This document shows, piece after piece, positions 33,501-51,500 of a stretch of 64,000 nucleotides of DNA. Made by a program: the position numbers and the translations under genes. The notes below the pieces were generated by a model. That model saw only the letters and a list, made by a program, of their open reading frames with translations, had not been told where the DNA came from and made no database searches. Position 1 is the stretch's first letter; every line of letters starts with the position of its first letter. The DNA is from Siphonodentalium dalli (taxonomy: Eukaryota; Mollusca; Scaphopoda; Gadilida; Siphonodentaliidae): positions 51,824,443-51,888,442 of the forward strand of contig CP136068.1 of assembly GCA_032622095.1 (NCBI GenBank), written 5' to 3'.

Positions 33501-36500
33501 ATATAACTCTCATCTGAATGTATTCATAATAACTATAGAATGGAAAACCTGAACAAAGTGATATAACACTACTCTGAATGTATTCATAATAACTATAGAA
33601 TGGAAAACCTGAACAAAGTGATATAACACTACTCTGAATGTATTCATAATAACTATAGAATGGAAAACCCGACCAAAGCGATATAACTCTCATCTGAATG
33701 TATTCATAATAACTATAGAATGGAAAACCTGAACAAAGCGATATAACACTACTCTGAATATATTCATAATAACTATAGAATGGAAAACCTGAACAAAGCG
33801 ATATAACTCTCATCTGAAATTCTGAATGTATTCATAATAACTATAGAATGGAAAACCTGAACAAAGCGATATAACACTACTCTGAATATATTCATACAAA
33901 CTATAGAATGGAAAACCTGAACAAAGCGATATAACTCTCATCTGAATGTATTCATAATACTATAGAATGGAAAACCTGAACAAAGTGATATAACACTACT
34001 CTGAATGTATTCATAATAACTATAGAATGGAAAACCTGAACAAAGTGATATAACTCTACTCTGAATGTATTCATAATAACTATAGAATGGAAAACCTGAA
34101 CAAAGCGATATAACTCTCATCTGAATGTATTCATAATAACTATAGAATGGAAAACCTGAACAAAGCGATATAACACTACTCTGAATATATTCATACAAAC
34201 TATAGAATGGAAAACCTGAACAAAGCAATATAACTCTCATCTGAATGTATTCATAATAACTCTAGAATGGAAAACCTGACCAAAGCGATATAACACTACT
34301 CTGAATATATTCATACAAACTATAGAATGGAAAACCTGAACAAAGTGATATAACACTACTCTGAATGTATTCATAATAACAATAGAATGGAAAACCTGAA
34401 CAAAGCGATATAACTCTCATCTGAATGTATTCATAATAACTATAGAATGGAAAACCCGAACAAAGCGATATAACTCTCATCTGAATGTATTCATAATAAC
34501 TATAGAATGGAAAACCTGAACAAAGCGATATAACACTACTCTGAATATATTCATACAAACTATAGAATGGAAAACATGAACAAAGCGATATAACTCTCAT
34601 CTGAATGTATTCATAATAACTCTAGAATGGAAAACCTGACCAAAGCGATATAACACTACTCTGAATATATTCATACAAACTATAGAATGGAAAACCTGAA
34701 CAAAGTGATATAACACTACTCTGAATATATTCATAATAACTATAGAATGGAAAACCTGAACAAAGCGATATAACACTACTCTGAATATATTCATACAAAC
34801 TATAGAATGGAAAACCTGAACAAAGTGATATAACTCTCATCTGAATGTATTCATAATAACTATAGAATGGAAAACCTGAACAAAGTGATATAACACTACT
34901 CTGAATGTATTCATAATAACTATAGAATGGAAAACCTGAACAAAGCGATATAACTCTCATCTGAATGTATTCATAATAACTATAGAATGGAAAACCTGAA
35001 CAAAGTGATATAACTCTCATCTGAATGTATTCATAATAACTATAGAATGGAAAACCCGAACAAAGCGATATAACTCTCATCTGAATGTATTCATAATAAC
35101 TATAGAATGGAAAACCTGAACAAAGCGATATAACACTACTCTGAATATATTCATACAAACTATAGAATGGAAAACCTGAACAAAGCGATATAACTCTCAT
35201 CTGAATGTATTCATAATAACTCTAGAATGGAAAACCTGACCAAAGCGATATAACACTACTCTGAATATATTCATACAAACTATAGAATGGAAAACCTGAA
35301 CAAAGTGATATAACACTACTCTGAATATATTCATAATAACTATAGAATGGAAAACCTGAACAAAGCGATATAACACTACTCTGAATATATTCATACAAAC
35401 TATAGAATGGAAAACCTGAACAAAGTGATATAACTCTCATCTGAATGTATTCATAATAACTATAGAATGGAAAACCTGAACAAAGTGATATAACACTACT
35501 CTGAATGTATTCATAATAACTATAGAATGGAAAACCTGAACAAAGCGATATAACTCTCATCTGAATGTATTCATAATAACTATAGAATGGAAAACCTGAA
35601 CAAAGTGATATAACTCTCATCTGAATGTATTCATAATAACTATAGAATGGAAAACCCGAACAAAGTGATATAACTCTCATCTGAATGTATTCATAATAAC
35701 TATAGAATGGAAAACCTGAACAAAGCGATATAACTCTCATCTGAATGTATTCATAATAACTATAGAATGGAAAACCTGAACAAAGCGATATAACACTACT
35801 CTGAATATATTCATACAAACTATAGAATGGAAAACCTGAACAAAGCGATATAACTCTCATCTGAATGTATTCATAATAACTCTAGAATGGAAAACCTGAC
35901 CAAAGCGATATAACACTACTCTGAATATATTCATACAAACTATAGAATGGAAAACCTGAACAAAGTGATATAACACTACTCTGAATATATTCATACAAAC
36001 TATAGAATGGAAAACCTGAACAAAGTGATATAACACTACTCTGAATATATTCATAATAACTATAGAATGGAAAACCTGAACAAAGTGATATAACTCTCAT
36101 CTGAATGTATTCATAATAACTATAGAATGGAAAACCCGACCAAAGTGATATAACACTACTCTGAATGTATTCATAATAACTATAGAATGGAAAACCTGAA
36201 CAAAGCGATATAACTCTCATCTGAATGTATTCATAATAACTATAGAATGGAAAACCTGAACAAAGTGATATAACTCTCATCTGAATGTATTCATAATAAC
36301 TATAGAATGGAAAACCCGAACAAAGCGATATAACTCTCATCTGAATGTATTCATAATAACTATAGAATGGAAAACCTGAACAAAGCGATATAACTCTCAT
36401 CTGAATGTATTCATAATAACTATAGAATGGAAAACCTGAACAAAGCGATATAACACTACTCTGAATATATTCATACAAACTATAGAATGGAAAACCTGAA

Positions 36501-39500
36501 CAAAGCGATATAACTCTCATCTGAATGTATTCATAATAACTCTAGAATGGAAAACCTGACCAAAGCGATATAACACTACTCTGAATATATTCATACAAAC
36601 TATAGAATGGAAAACATGAACAAAGTGATATAACACTACTCTGAATATATTCATACAAACTATAGAATGGAAAACCTGAACAAAGTGATATAACACTACT
36701 CTGAATATATTCATAATAACTATAGAATGGAAAACCTGAACAAAGTGATATAACTCTCATCTGAATGTATTCATAATAACTATAGAATGGAAAACCTGAA
36801 CAAAGTGATATAACACTACTCTGAATGTATTCATAATAACTACAGAATGGAAAACCTGAACAAAGCGATATAACTCTCATCTGAATGTATTCATAATAAC
36901 TATAGAATGGAAAACCTGAACAAAGCGATATAACACTACTCTGAATATATTCATACAAACTATAGAATGGAAAACCTGAACAAAGTGATATAACTCTCAT
37001 CTGAATGTATTCATAATAACTATAGAATGGAAAACCTGAACAAAGTGATATAACACTACTCTGAATGTATTCATAATAACTATAGAATGGAAAACCTGAA
37101 CAAAGTGATATAACTCTCATCTGAATGTATTCATAATAACTATAGAATGGAAAACCTGAACAAAGCGATATAACACTACTCTGAATATATTCATACAAAC
37201 TATAGAATGGAAAACCTGAACAAAGTGATATAACTCTCATCTGAATGTATTCATAATAACTATAGAATGGAAAACCTGAACAAAGTGATATAACACTACT
37301 CTGAATGTATTCATAATAACTATTGAATGGAAAACCTGAACAAAGTGATATAACACTACTCTGAATGTATTCATAATAACTATAGAATGGAAAACCCGAC
37401 CAAAGCGATATAACTCTCATCTGAATGTATTCATAATAACTATAGAATGGAAAACCTGAACAAAGCGATATAACACTACTCTGAATATATTCATAATAAC
37501 TATAGAATGGAAAACCTGAACAAAGCGATATAACTCTCATCTGAAATTCTGAATGTATTCATAATAACTATAGAATGGAAAACCTGAACAAAGCGATATA
37601 ACACTACTCTGAATATATTCATACAAACTATAGAATGGAAAACCTGAACAAAGCGATATAACTCTCATCTGAATGTATTCATAATACTATAGAATGGAAA
37701 ACCTGAACAAAGTGATATAACACTACTCTGAATGTATTCATAATAACTATAGAATGGAAAACCTGAACAAAGCGATATAACTCTCATCTGAATGTATTCA
37801 TAATAACTATAGAATGGAAAACCTGAACAAAGCGATATAACTCTCATCTGAATGTATTCATAATAACTATAGAATGGAAAACCTGAACAAAGCGATATAA
37901 CACTACTCTGAATATATTCATACAAACTATAGAATGGAAAACCTGAACAAAGCGATATAACTCTCATCTGAATGTATTCATAATAACTCTAGAATGGAAA
38001 ACCTGACCAAAGCGATATAACACTACTCTGAATATATTCATACAAACTATAGAATGGAAAACCTGAACAAAGTGATATAACACTACTCTGAATATATTCA
38101 TACAAACTATAGAATGGAAAACCTGAACAAAGTGATATAACACTACTCTGAATATATTCATAATAACTATAGAATGGAAAACCTGAACAAAGTGATATAA
38201 CTCTCATCTGAATGTATTCATAATAACTATAGAATGGAAAACCCGACCAAAGTGATATAACACTACTCTGAATGTATTCATAATAACTATAGAATGGAAA
38301 ACCTGAACAAAGCGATATAACTCTCATCTGAATGTATTCATAATAACTATAGAATGGAAAACCTGAACAAAGTGATATAACTCTCATCTGAATGTATTCA
38401 TAATAACTATAGAATGGAAAACCCGAACAAAGCGATATAACTCTCATCTGAATGTATTCATAATGACTATAGAATGGAAAACCTGAACAAAGCGATATAA
38501 CTCTCATCTGAATGTATTCATAATAACTATAGAATGGAAAACCTGAACAAAGCGATATAACACTACTCTGAATATATTCATACAAACTATAGAATGGAAA
38601 ACCTGAACAAAGCGATATAACTCTCATCTGAATGTATTCATAATAACTCTAGAATGGAAAACCTGACCAAAGCGATATAACACTACTCTGAATATATTCA
38701 TACAAACTATAGAATGGAAAACATGAACAAAGTGATATAACACTACTCTGAATATATTCATACAAACTATAGAATGGAAAACCTGAACAAAGTGATATAA
38801 CACTACTCTGAATATATTCATAATAACTATAGAATGGAAAACCTGAACAAAGTGATATAACTCTCATCTGAATGTATTCATAATAACTATAGAATGGAAA
38901 ACCTGAACAAAGTGATATAACACTACTCTGAATGTATTCATAATAACTACAGAATGGAAAACCTGAACAAAGCGATATAACTCTCATCTGAATGTATTCA
39001 TAATAACTATAGAATGGAAAACCTGAACAAAGCGATATAACACTACTCTGAATATATTCATACAAACTATAGAATGGAAAACCTGAACAAAGTGATATAA
39101 CTCTCATCTGAATGTATTCATAATAACTATAGAATGGAAAACCTGAACAAAGTGATATAACACTACTCTGAATGTATTCATAATAACTATAGAATGGAAA
39201 ACCTGAACAAAGTGATATAACTCTCATCTGAATGTATTCATAATAACTATAGAATGGAAAACCTGAACAAAGCGATATAACACTACTCTGAATATATTCA
39301 TACAAACTATAGAATGGAAAACCTGAACAAAGTGATATAACTCTCATCTGAATGTATTCATAATAACTATAGAATGGAAAACCTGAACAAAGTGATATAA
39401 CACTACTCTGAATGTATTCATAATAACTATTGAATGGAAAACCTGAACAAAGTGATATAACACTACTCTGAATGTATTCATAATAACTATAGAATGGAAA

Positions 39501-42500
39501 ACCCGACCAAAGCGATATAACTCTCATCTGAATGTATTCATAATAACTATAGAATGGAAAACCTGAACAAAGCGATATAACACTACTCTGAATATATTCA
39601 TAATAACTATAGAATGGAAAACCTGAACAAAGCGATATAACTCTCATCTGAAATTCTGAATGTATTCATAATAACTATAGAATGGAAAACCTGAACAAAG
39701 CGATATAACACTACTCTGAATATATTCATACAAACTATAGAATGGAAAACCTGAACAAAGCGATATAACTCTCATCTGAATGTATTCATAATAACTATAG
39801 AATGGAAAACCTGAACAAAGTGATATAACTCTCATCTGAATGTATTCATAATAACTATAGAATGGAAAACCCGAACAAAGCGATATAACTCTCATCTGAA
39901 TGTATTCATAATAACTATAGAATGGAAAACCTGAACAAAGCGATATAACTCTCATCTGAATGTATTCATAATAACTATAGAATGGAAAACCTGAACAAAG
40001 CGATATAACACTACTCTGAATATATTCATACAAACTATAGAATGGAAAACCTGAACAAAGCGATATAACTCTCATCTGAATGTATTCATAATAACTCTAG
40101 AATGGAAAACCTGACCAAAGCGATATAACACTACTCTGAATATATTCATACAAACTATAGAATGGAAAACATGAACAAAGTGATATAACACTACTCTGAA
40201 TATATTCATACAAACTATAGAATGGAAAACCTGAACAAAGTGATATAACACTACTCTGAATATATTCATAATAACTATAGAATGGAAAACCTGAACAAAG
40301 TGATATAACTCTCATCTGAATGTATTCATAATAACTATAGAATGGAAAACCTGAACAAAGTGATATAACACTACTCTGAATGTATTCATAATAACTACAG
40401 AATGGAAAACCTGAACAAAGCGATATAACTCTCATCTGAATGTATTCATAATAACTATAGAATGGAAAACCTGAACAAAGCGATATAACACTACTCTGAA
40501 TATATTCATACAAACTATAGAATGGAAAACCTGAACAAAGTGATATAACTCTCATCTGAATGTATTCATAATAACTATAGAATGGAAAACCTGAACAAAG
40601 TGATATAACACTACTCTGAATGTATTCATAATAACTATAGAATGGAAAACCTGAACAAAGTGATATAACTCTCATCTGAATGTATTCATAATAACTATAG
40701 AATGGAAAACCTGAACAAAGCGATATAACACTACTCTGAATATATTCATACAAACTATAGAATGGAAAACCTGAACAAAGTGATATAACTCTCATCTGAA
40801 TGTATTCATAATAACTATAGAATGGAAAACCTGAACAAAGTGATATAACACTACTCTGAATGTATTCATAATAACTATTGAATGGAAAACCTGAACAAAG
40901 TGATATAACACTACTCTGAATGTATTCATAATAACTATAGAATGGAAAACCCGACCAAAGCGATATAACTCTCATCTGAATGTATTCATAATAACTATAG
41001 AATGGAAAACCTGAACAAAGCGATATAACACTACTCTGAATATATTCATAATAACTATAGAATGGAAAACCTGAACAAAGCGATATAACTCTCATCTGAA
41101 ATTCTGAATGTATTCATAATAACTATAGAATGGAAAACCTGAACAAAGCGATATAACACTACTCTGAATATATTCATACAAACTATAGAATGGAAAACCT
41201 GAACAAAGCGATATAACTCTCATCTGAATGTATTCATAATACTATAGAATGGAAAACCTGAACAAAGTGATATAACACTACTCTGAATGTATTCATAATA
41301 ACTATAGAATGGAAAACCTGAACAAAGCGATATAACTCTCATCTGAATGTATTCATAATAACTATAGAATGGAAAACCTGAACAAAGCGATATAACACTA
41401 CTCTGAATATATTCATACAAACTATAGAATGGAAAACCTGAACAAAGCGATATAACTCTCATCTGAATGTATTCATAATAACTCTAGAATGGAAAACCTG
41501 ACCAAAGCGATATAACACTACTCTGAATATATTCATACAAACTATAGAATGGAAAACCTGAACAAAGTGATATAACACTACTCTGAATGTATTCATAATA
41601 ACTATAGAATGGAAAACCTGAACAAAGCGATATAACTCTCATCTGAATGTATTCATAATAACTATAGAATGGAAAACCCGAACAAAGCGATATAACTCTC
41701 ATCTGAATGTATTCATAATAACTATAGAATGGAAAACCTGAACAAAGCGATATAACACTACTCTGAATATATTCATACAAACTATAGAATGGAAAACCTG
41801 AACAAAGCGATATAACTCTCATCTGAATGTATTCATAATAACTCTAGAATGGAAAACCTGACCAAAGCGATATAACACTACTCTGAATATATTCATACAA
41901 ACTATAGAATGGAAAACCTGAACAAAGTGATATAACACTACTCTGAATATATTCATAATAACTATAGAATGGAAAACCTGAACAAAGCGATATAACACTA
42001 CTCTGAATATATTCATACAAACTATAGAATGGAAAACCTGAACAAAGTGATATAACTCTCATCTGAATGTATTCATAATAACTATAGAATGGAAAACCTG
42101 AACAAAGTGATATAACACTACTCTGAATGTATTCATAATAACTATAGAATGGAAAACCTGAACAAAGCGATATAACTCTCATCTGAATGTATTCATAATA
42201 ACTATAGAATGGAAAACCTGAACAAAGTGATATAACTCTCATCTGAATGTATTCATAATAACTATAGAATGGAAAACCCGAACAAAGCGATATAACTCTC
42301 ATCTGAATGTATTCATAATAACTATAGAATGGAAAACCTGAACAAAGCGATATAACACTACTCTGAATATATTCATACAAACTATAGAATGGAAAACCTG
42401 AACAAAGCGATATAACTCTCATCTGAATGTATTCATAATAACTCTAGAATGGAAAACCTGACCAAAGCGATATAACACTACTCTGAATATATTCATACAA

Positions 42501-45500
42501 ACTATAGAATGGAAAACCTGAACAAAGTGATATAACACTACTCTGAATATATTCATAATAACTATAGAATGGAAAACCTGAACAAAGCGATATAACACTA
42601 CTCTGAATATATTCATACAAACTATAGAATGGAAAACCTGAACAAAGTGATATAACTCTCATCTGAATGTATTCATAATAACTATAGAATGGAAAACCTG
42701 AACAAAGTGATATAACACTACTCTGAATGTATTCATAATAACTATAGAATGGAAAACATGAACAAAGCGATATAACTCTCATCTGAATGTATTCATAATA
42801 ACTATAGAATGGAAAACCTGAACAAAGTGATATAACTCTCATCTGAATGTATTCATAATAACTATAGAATGGAAAACCCGAACAAAGCGATATAACTCTC
42901 ATCTGAATGTATTCATAATAACTATAGAATGGAAAACCTGAACAAAGTGATATAACACTACTCTGAATGTATTCATAATAACTACAGAATGGAAAACCTG
43001 AACAAAGCGATATAACTCTCATCTGAATGTATTCATAATAACTATAGAATGGAAAACCTGAACAAAGCGATATAACACTACTCTGAATATATTCATACAA
43101 ACTATAGAATGGAAAACCTGAACAATGTGATATAACTCTCATCTGAATGTATTCATAATAACTATAGAATGGAAAACCTGAACAAAGTGATATAACACTA
43201 CTCTGAATGTATTCATAATAACTATAGAATGGAAAACCTGAACAAAGTGATATAACTCTCATCTGAATGTATTCATAATAACTATAGAATGGAAAACCTG
43301 AACAAAGCGATATAACACTACTCTGAATATATTCATACAAACTATAGAATGGAAAACCTGAACAAAGTGATATAACTCTCATCTGAATGTATTCATAATA
43401 ACTATAGAATGGAAAACCTGAACAAAGTGATATAACACTACTCTGAATGTATTCATAATAACTATTGAATGGAAAACCTGAACAAAGTGATATAACACTA
43501 CTCTGAATGTATTCATAATAACTATAGAATGGAAAACCCGACCAAAGCGATATAACTCTCATCTGAATGTATTCATAATAACTATAGAATGGAAAACCTG
43601 AACAAAGCGATATAACACTACTCTGAATATATTCATAATAACTATAGAATGGAAAACCTGAACAATGCGATATAACTCTCATCTGAAATTCTGAATGTAT
43701 TCATAATAACTATAGAATGGAAAACCTGAACAAAGCGATATAACACTACTCTGAATATATTCATACAAACTATAGAATGGAAAACCTGAACAAAGCGATA
43801 TAACTCTCATCTGAATGTATTCATAATACTATAGAATGGAAAACCTGAACAAAGTGATATAACACTACTCTGAATGTATTCATAATAACTATAGAATGGA
43901 AAACCTGAACAAAGTGATATAACTCTACTCTGAATGTATTCATAATAACTATAGAATGGAAAACCTGAACAAAGCGATATAACTCTCATCTGAATGTATT
44001 CATAATAACTATAGAATGGAAAACCTGAACAAAGCGATATAACACTACTCTGAATATATTCATACAAACTATAGAATGGAAAACCTGAACAAAGCAATAT
44101 AACTCTCATCTGAATGTATTCATAATAACTCTAGAATGGAAAACCTGACCAAAGCGATATAACACTACTCTGAATATATTCATACAAACTATAGAATGGA
44201 AAACCTGAACAAAGTGATATAACACTACTCTGAATGTATTCATAATAACAATAGAATGGAAAACCTGAACAAAGCGATATAACTCTCATCTGAATGTATT
44301 CATAATAACTATAGAATGGAAAACCCGAACAAAGCGATATAACTCTCATCTGAATGTATTCATAATAACTATAGAATGGAAAACCTGAACAAAGCGATAT
44401 AACACTACTCTGAATATATTCATACAAACTATAGAATGGAAAACATGAACAAAGCGATATAACTCTCATCTGAATGTATTCATAATAACTCTAGAATGGA
44501 AAACCTGACCAAAGCGATATAACACTACTCTGAATATATTCATACAAACTATAGAATGGAAAACCTGAACAAAGTGATATAACACTACTCTGAATATATT
44601 CATAATAACTATAGAATGGAAAACCTGAACAAAGCGATATAACACTACTCTGAATATATTCATACAAACTATAGAATGGAAAACCTGAACAAAGTGATAT
44701 AACTCTCATCTGAATGTATTCATAATAACTATAGAATGGAAAACCTGAACAAAGTGATATAACACTACTCTGAATGTATTCATAATAACTATAGAATGGA
44801 AAACCTGAACAAAGCGATATAACTCTCATCTGAATGTATTCATAATAACTATAGAATGGAAAACCTGAACAAAGTGATATAACTCTCATCTGAATGTATT
44901 CATAATAACTATAGAATGGAAAACCCGAACAAAGCGATATAACTCTCATCTGAATGTATTCATAATAACTATAGAATGGAAAACCTGAACAAAGCGATAT
45001 AACACTACTCTGAATATATTCATACAAACTATAGAATGGAAAACCTGAACAAAGCGATATAACTCTCATCTGAATGTATTCATAATAACTCTAGAATGGA
45101 AAACCTGACCAAAGCGATATAACACTACTCTGAATATATTCATACAAACTATAGAATGGAAAACCTGAACAAAGTGATATAACACTACTCTGAATATATT
45201 CATAATAACTATAGAATGGAAAACATGAACAAAGCGATATAACACTACTCTGAATATATTCATACAAACTATAGAATGGAAAACCTGAACAAAGTGATAT
45301 AACTCTCATCTGAATGTATTCATAATAACTATAGAATGGAAAACCTGAACAAAGTGATATAACACTACTCTGAATGTATTCATAATAACTATAGAATGGA
45401 AAACCTGAACAAAGCGATATAACTCTCATCTGAATGTATTCATAATAACTATAGAATGGAAAACCTGAACAAAGTGATATAACTCTCATCTGAATGTATT

Positions 45501-48500
45501 CATAATAACTATAGAATGGAAAACCCGAACAAAGTGATATAACTCTCATCTGAATGTATTCATAATAACTATAGAATGGAAAACCTGAACAAAGCGATAT
45601 AACTCTCATCTGAATGTATTCATAATAACTATAGAATGGAAAACCTGAACAAAGCGATATAACACTACTCTGAATATATTCATACAAACTATAGAATGGA
45701 AAACCTGAACAAAGCGATATAACTCTCATCTGAATGTATTCATAATAACTCTAGAATGGAAAACCTGACCAAAGCGATATAACACTACTCTGAATATATT
45801 CATACAAACTATAGAATGGAAAACCTGAACAAAGTGATATAACACTACTCTGAATATATTCATACAAACTATAGAATGGAAAACCTGAACAAAGTGATAT
45901 AACACTACTCTGAATATATTCATAATAACTATAGAATGGAAAACCTGAACAAAGTGATATAACTCTCATCTGAATGTATTCATAATAACTATAGAATGGA
46001 AAACCCGACCAAAGTGATATAACACTACTCTGAATGTATTCATAATAACTATAGAATGGAAAACCTGAACAAAGCGATATAACTCTCATCTGAATGTATT
46101 CATAATAACTATAGAATGGAAAACCTGAACAAAGTGATATAACTCTCATCTGAATGTATTCATAATAACTATAGAATGGAAAACCCGAACAAAGCGATAT
46201 AACTCTCATCTGAATGTATTCATAATAACTATAGAATGGAAAACCTGAACAAAGCGATATAACTCTCATCTGAATGTATTCATAATAACTATAGAATGGA
46301 AAACCTGAACAAAGCGATATAACACTACTCTGAATATATTCATACAAACTATAGAATGGAAAACCTGAACAAAGCGATATAACTCTCATCTGAATGTATT
46401 CATAATAACTCTAGAATGGAAAACCTGACCAAAGCGATATAACACTACTCTGAATATATTCATACAAACTATAGAATGGAAAACATGAACAAAGTGATAT
46501 AACACTACTCTGAATATATTCATACAAACTATAGAATGGAAAACCTGAACAAAGTGATATAACACTACTCTGAATATATTCATAATAACTATAGAATGGA
46601 AAGCCTGAACAAAGTGATATAACTCTCATCTGAATGTATTCATAATAACTATAGAATGGAAAACCTGAACAAAGTGATATAACACTACTCTGAATGTATT
46701 CATAATAACTACAGAATGGAAAACCTGAACAAAGCGATATAACTCTCATCTGAATGTATTCATAATAACTATAGAATGGAAAACCTGAACAAAGCGATAT
46801 AACACTACTCTGAATATATTCATACAAACTATAGAATGGAAAACCTGAACAAAGTGATATAACTCTCATCTGAATGTATTCATAATAACTATAGAATGGA
46901 AAACCTGAACAAAGTGATATAACACTACTCTGAATGTATTCATAATAACTATAGAATGGAAAACCTGAACAAAGTGATATAACTCTCATCTGAATGTATT
47001 CATAATAACTATAGAATGGAAAACCTGAACAAAGTGATATAACACTACTCTGAATGTATTCATAATAACTATTGAATGGAAAACCTGAACAAAGTGATAT
47101 AACACTACTCTGAATGTATTCATAATAACTATAGAATGGAAAACCCGACCAAAGCGATATAACTCTCATCTGAATGTATTCATAATAACTATAGAATGGA
47201 AAACCTGAACAAAGCGATATAACACTACTCTGAATATATTCATAATAACTATAGAATGGAAAACCTGAACAAAGCGATATAACTCTCATCTGAAATTCTG
47301 AATGTATTCATAATAACTATAGAATGGAAAACCTGAACAAAGCGATATAACACTACTCTGAATATATTCATACAAACTATAGAATGGAAAACCTGAACAA
47401 AGCGATATAACTCTCATCTGAATGTATTCATAATACTATAGAATGGAAAACCTGAACAAAGTGATATAACACTACTCTGAATGTATTCATAATAACTATA
47501 GAATGGAAAACCTGAACAAAGCGATATAACTCTCATCTGAATGTATTCATAATAACTATAGAATGGAAAACCTGAACAAAGCGATATAACACTACTCTGA
47601 ATATATTCATACAAACTATAGAATGGAAAACCTGAACAAAGCGATATAACTCTCATCTGAATGTATTCATAATAACTCTAGAATGGAAAACCTGACCAAA
47701 GCGATATAACACTACTCTGAATATATTCATACAAACTATAGAATGGAAAACCTGAACAAAGTGATATAACACTACTCTGAATGTATTCATAATAACTATA
47801 GAATGGAAAACCTGAACAAAGCGATATAACTCTCATCTGAATGTATTCATAATAACTATAGAATGGAAAACCCGAACAAAGCGATATAACTCTCATCTGA
47901 ATGTATTCATAATAACTATAGAATGGAAAACCTGAACAAAGCGATATAACACTACTCTGAATATATTCATACAAACTATAGAATGGAAAACCTGAACAAA
48001 GCGATATAACTCTCATCTGAATGAATTCATAATAACTCTAGAATGGAAAACCTGACCAAAGCGATATAACACTACTCTGAATATATTCATACAAACTATA
48101 GAATGGAAAACCTGAACAAAGTGATATAACACTACTCTGAATATATTCATAATAACTATAGAATGGAAAACCTGAACAAAGCGATATAACACTACTCTGA
48201 ATATATTCATACAAACTATAGAATGGAAAACCTGAACAAAGTGATATAACTCTCATCTGAATGTATTCATAATAACTATAGAATGGAAAACCTGAACAAA
48301 GTGATATAACACTACTCTGAATGTATTCATAATAACTATAGAATGGAAAACCTGAACAAAGCGATATAACTCTCATCTGAATGTATTCATAATAACTATA
48401 GAATGGAAAACCTGAACAAAGTGATATAACTCTCATCTGAATGTATTCATAATAACTATAGAATGGAAAACCCGAACAAAGCGATATAACTCTCATCTGA

Positions 48501-51500
48501 ATGTATTCATAATAACTATAGAATGGAAAACCTGAACAAAGCGATATAACACTACTCTGAATATATTCATACAAACTATAGAATGGAAAACCTGAACAAA
48601 GCGATATAACTCTCATCTGAATGTATTCATAATAACTCTAGAATGGAAAACCTGACCAAAGCGATATAACACTACTCTGAATATATTCATACAAACTATA
48701 GAATGGAAAACCTGAACAAAGTGATATAACACTACTCTGAATATATTCATAATAACTATAGAATGGAAAACCTGAACAAAGCGATATAACACTACTCTGA
48801 ATATATTCATACAAACTATAGAATGGAAAACCTGAACAAAGTGATATAACTCTCATCTGAATGTATTCATAATAACTATAGAATGGAAAACCTGAACAAA
48901 GTGATATAACACTACTCTGAATGTATTCATAATAACTATAGAATGGAAAACCTGAACAAAGCGATATAACTCTCATCTGAATGTATTCATAATAACTATA
49001 GAATGGAAAACCTGAACAAAGTGATATAACTCTCATCTGAATGTATTCATAATAACTATAGAATGGAAAACCCGAACAAAGCGATATAACTCTCATCTGA
49101 ATGTATTCATAATAACTATAGAATGGAAAACCTGAACAAAGTGATATAACACTACTCTGAATGTATTCATAATAACTACAGAATGGAAAACCTGAACAAA
49201 GCGATATAACTCTCATCTGAATGTATTCATAATAACTATAGAATGGAAAACCTGAACAAAGCGATATAACACTACTCTGAATATATTCATACAAACTATA
49301 GAATGGAAAACCTGAACAAAGTGATATAACTCATCTGAATGTATTCATAATAACTATAGAATGGAAAACCTGAACAAAGTGATATAACACTACTCTGAAT
49401 GTATTCATAATAACTATAGAATGGAAAACCTGAACAAAGTGATATAACTCTCATCTGAATGTATTCATAATAACTATAGAATGGAAAACCTGAACAAAGC
49501 GATATAACACTACTCTGAATATATTCATACAAACTATAGAATGGAAAACCTGAACAAAGTGATATAACTCTCATCTGAATGTATTCATAATAACTATAGA
49601 ATGGAAAACCTGAACAAAGTGATATAACACTACTCTGAATGTATTCATAATAACTATTGAATGGAAAACCTGAACAAAGTGATATAACACTACTCTGAAT
49701 GTATTCATAATAACTATAGAATGGAAAACCCGACCAAAGCGATATAACTCTCATCTGAATGTATTCATAATAACTATAGAATGGAAAACCTGAACAAAGC
49801 GATATAACACTACTCTGAATATATTCATAATAACTATAGAATGGAAAACCTGAACAAAGCGATATAACTCTCATCTGAAATTCTGAATGTATTCATAATA
49901 ACTATAGAATGGAAAACCTGAACAAAGCGATATAACACTACTCTGAATATATTCATACAAACTATAGAATGGAAAACCTGAACAAAGCGATATAACTCTC
50001 ATCTGAATGTATTCATAATACTATAGAATGGAAAACCTGAACAAAGTGATATAACACTACTCTGAATGTATTCATAATAACTATAGAATGGAAAACCTGA
50101 ACAAAGCGATATAACTCTCATCTGAATGTATTCATAATAACTATAGAATGGAAAATCTGAACAAAGCGATATAACACTACTCTGAATATATTCATACAAA
50201 CTATAGAATGGAAAACCTGAACAAAGCGATATAACTCTCATCTGAATGTATTCATAATAACTCTAGAATGGAAAACCTGACCAAAGCGATATAACACTAC
50301 TCTGAATATATTCATACAAACTATAGAATGGAAAACCTGAACAAAGTGATATAACACTACTCTGAATGTATTCATAATAACTATAGAATGGAAAACCTGA
50401 ACAAAGCGATATAACTCTCATCTGAATGTATTCATAATAACTATAGAATGGAAAACCCGAACAAAGCGATATAACTCTCATCTGAATGTATTCATAATAA
50501 CTATAGAATGGAAAACCTGAACAAAGCGATATAACACTACTCTGAATATATTCATACAAACTATAGAATGGAAAACCTGAACAAAGCGATATAACTCTCA
50601 TCTGAATGTATTCATAATAACTCTAGAATGGAAAACCTGACCAAAGCGATATAACACTACTCTGAATATATTCATACAAACTATAGAATGGAAAACCTGA
50701 ACAAAGTGATATAACACTACTCTGAATATATTCATAATAACTATAGAATGGAAAACCTGAACAAAGCGATATAACACTACTCTGAATATATTCATACAAA
50801 CTATAGAATGGAAAACCTGAACAAAGTGATATAACTCTCATCTGAATGTATTCATAATAACTATAGAATGGAAAACTTGAACAAAGTGATATAACACTAC
50901 TCTGAATGTATTCATAATAACTATAGAATGGAAAACCTGAACAAAGCGATATAACTCATCTGAATGTATTCATAATAACTATAGAATGGAAAACCTGAAC
51001 AAAGTGATATAACTCTCATCTGAATGTATTCATAATAACTATAGAATGGAAAACCCGAACAAAGCGATATAACTCTCATCTGAATGTATTCATAATAACT
51101 ATAGAATGGAAAACCTGAACAAAGCGATATAACACTACTCTGAATATATTCATACAAACTATAGAATGGAAAACCTGAACAAAGCGATATAACTCTCATC
51201 TGAATGTATTCATAATAACTCTAGAATGGAAAACCTGACCAAAGCGATATAACACTACTCTGAATATATTCATACAAACTATAGAATGGAAAACCTGAAC
51301 AAAGTGATATAACACTACTCTGAATATATTCATAATAACTATAGAATGGAAAACCTGAACAAAGCGATATAACACTACTCTGAATATATTCATACAAACT
51401 ATAGAATGGAAAACCTGAACAAAGTGATATAACTCTCATCTGAATGTATTCATAATAACTATAGAATGGAAAACCTGAACAAAGTGATATAACACTACTC

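Noticed and set aside
22901-33813. Very long minus-strand open frames (up to 1052 codons) encoding a 20-residue aromatic repeat such as SLCSGFPFYSYYEYIQ.
   Set aside because: A 60-bp unit keeps frame by arithmetic, and two frames are open at once. The CTCTAG variant that creates a stop has been amplified many times, and variants are freely nonsynonymous (Cys/Trp, SSV/MRV). There is no sign of protein-level constraint, a promoter or splice sites.
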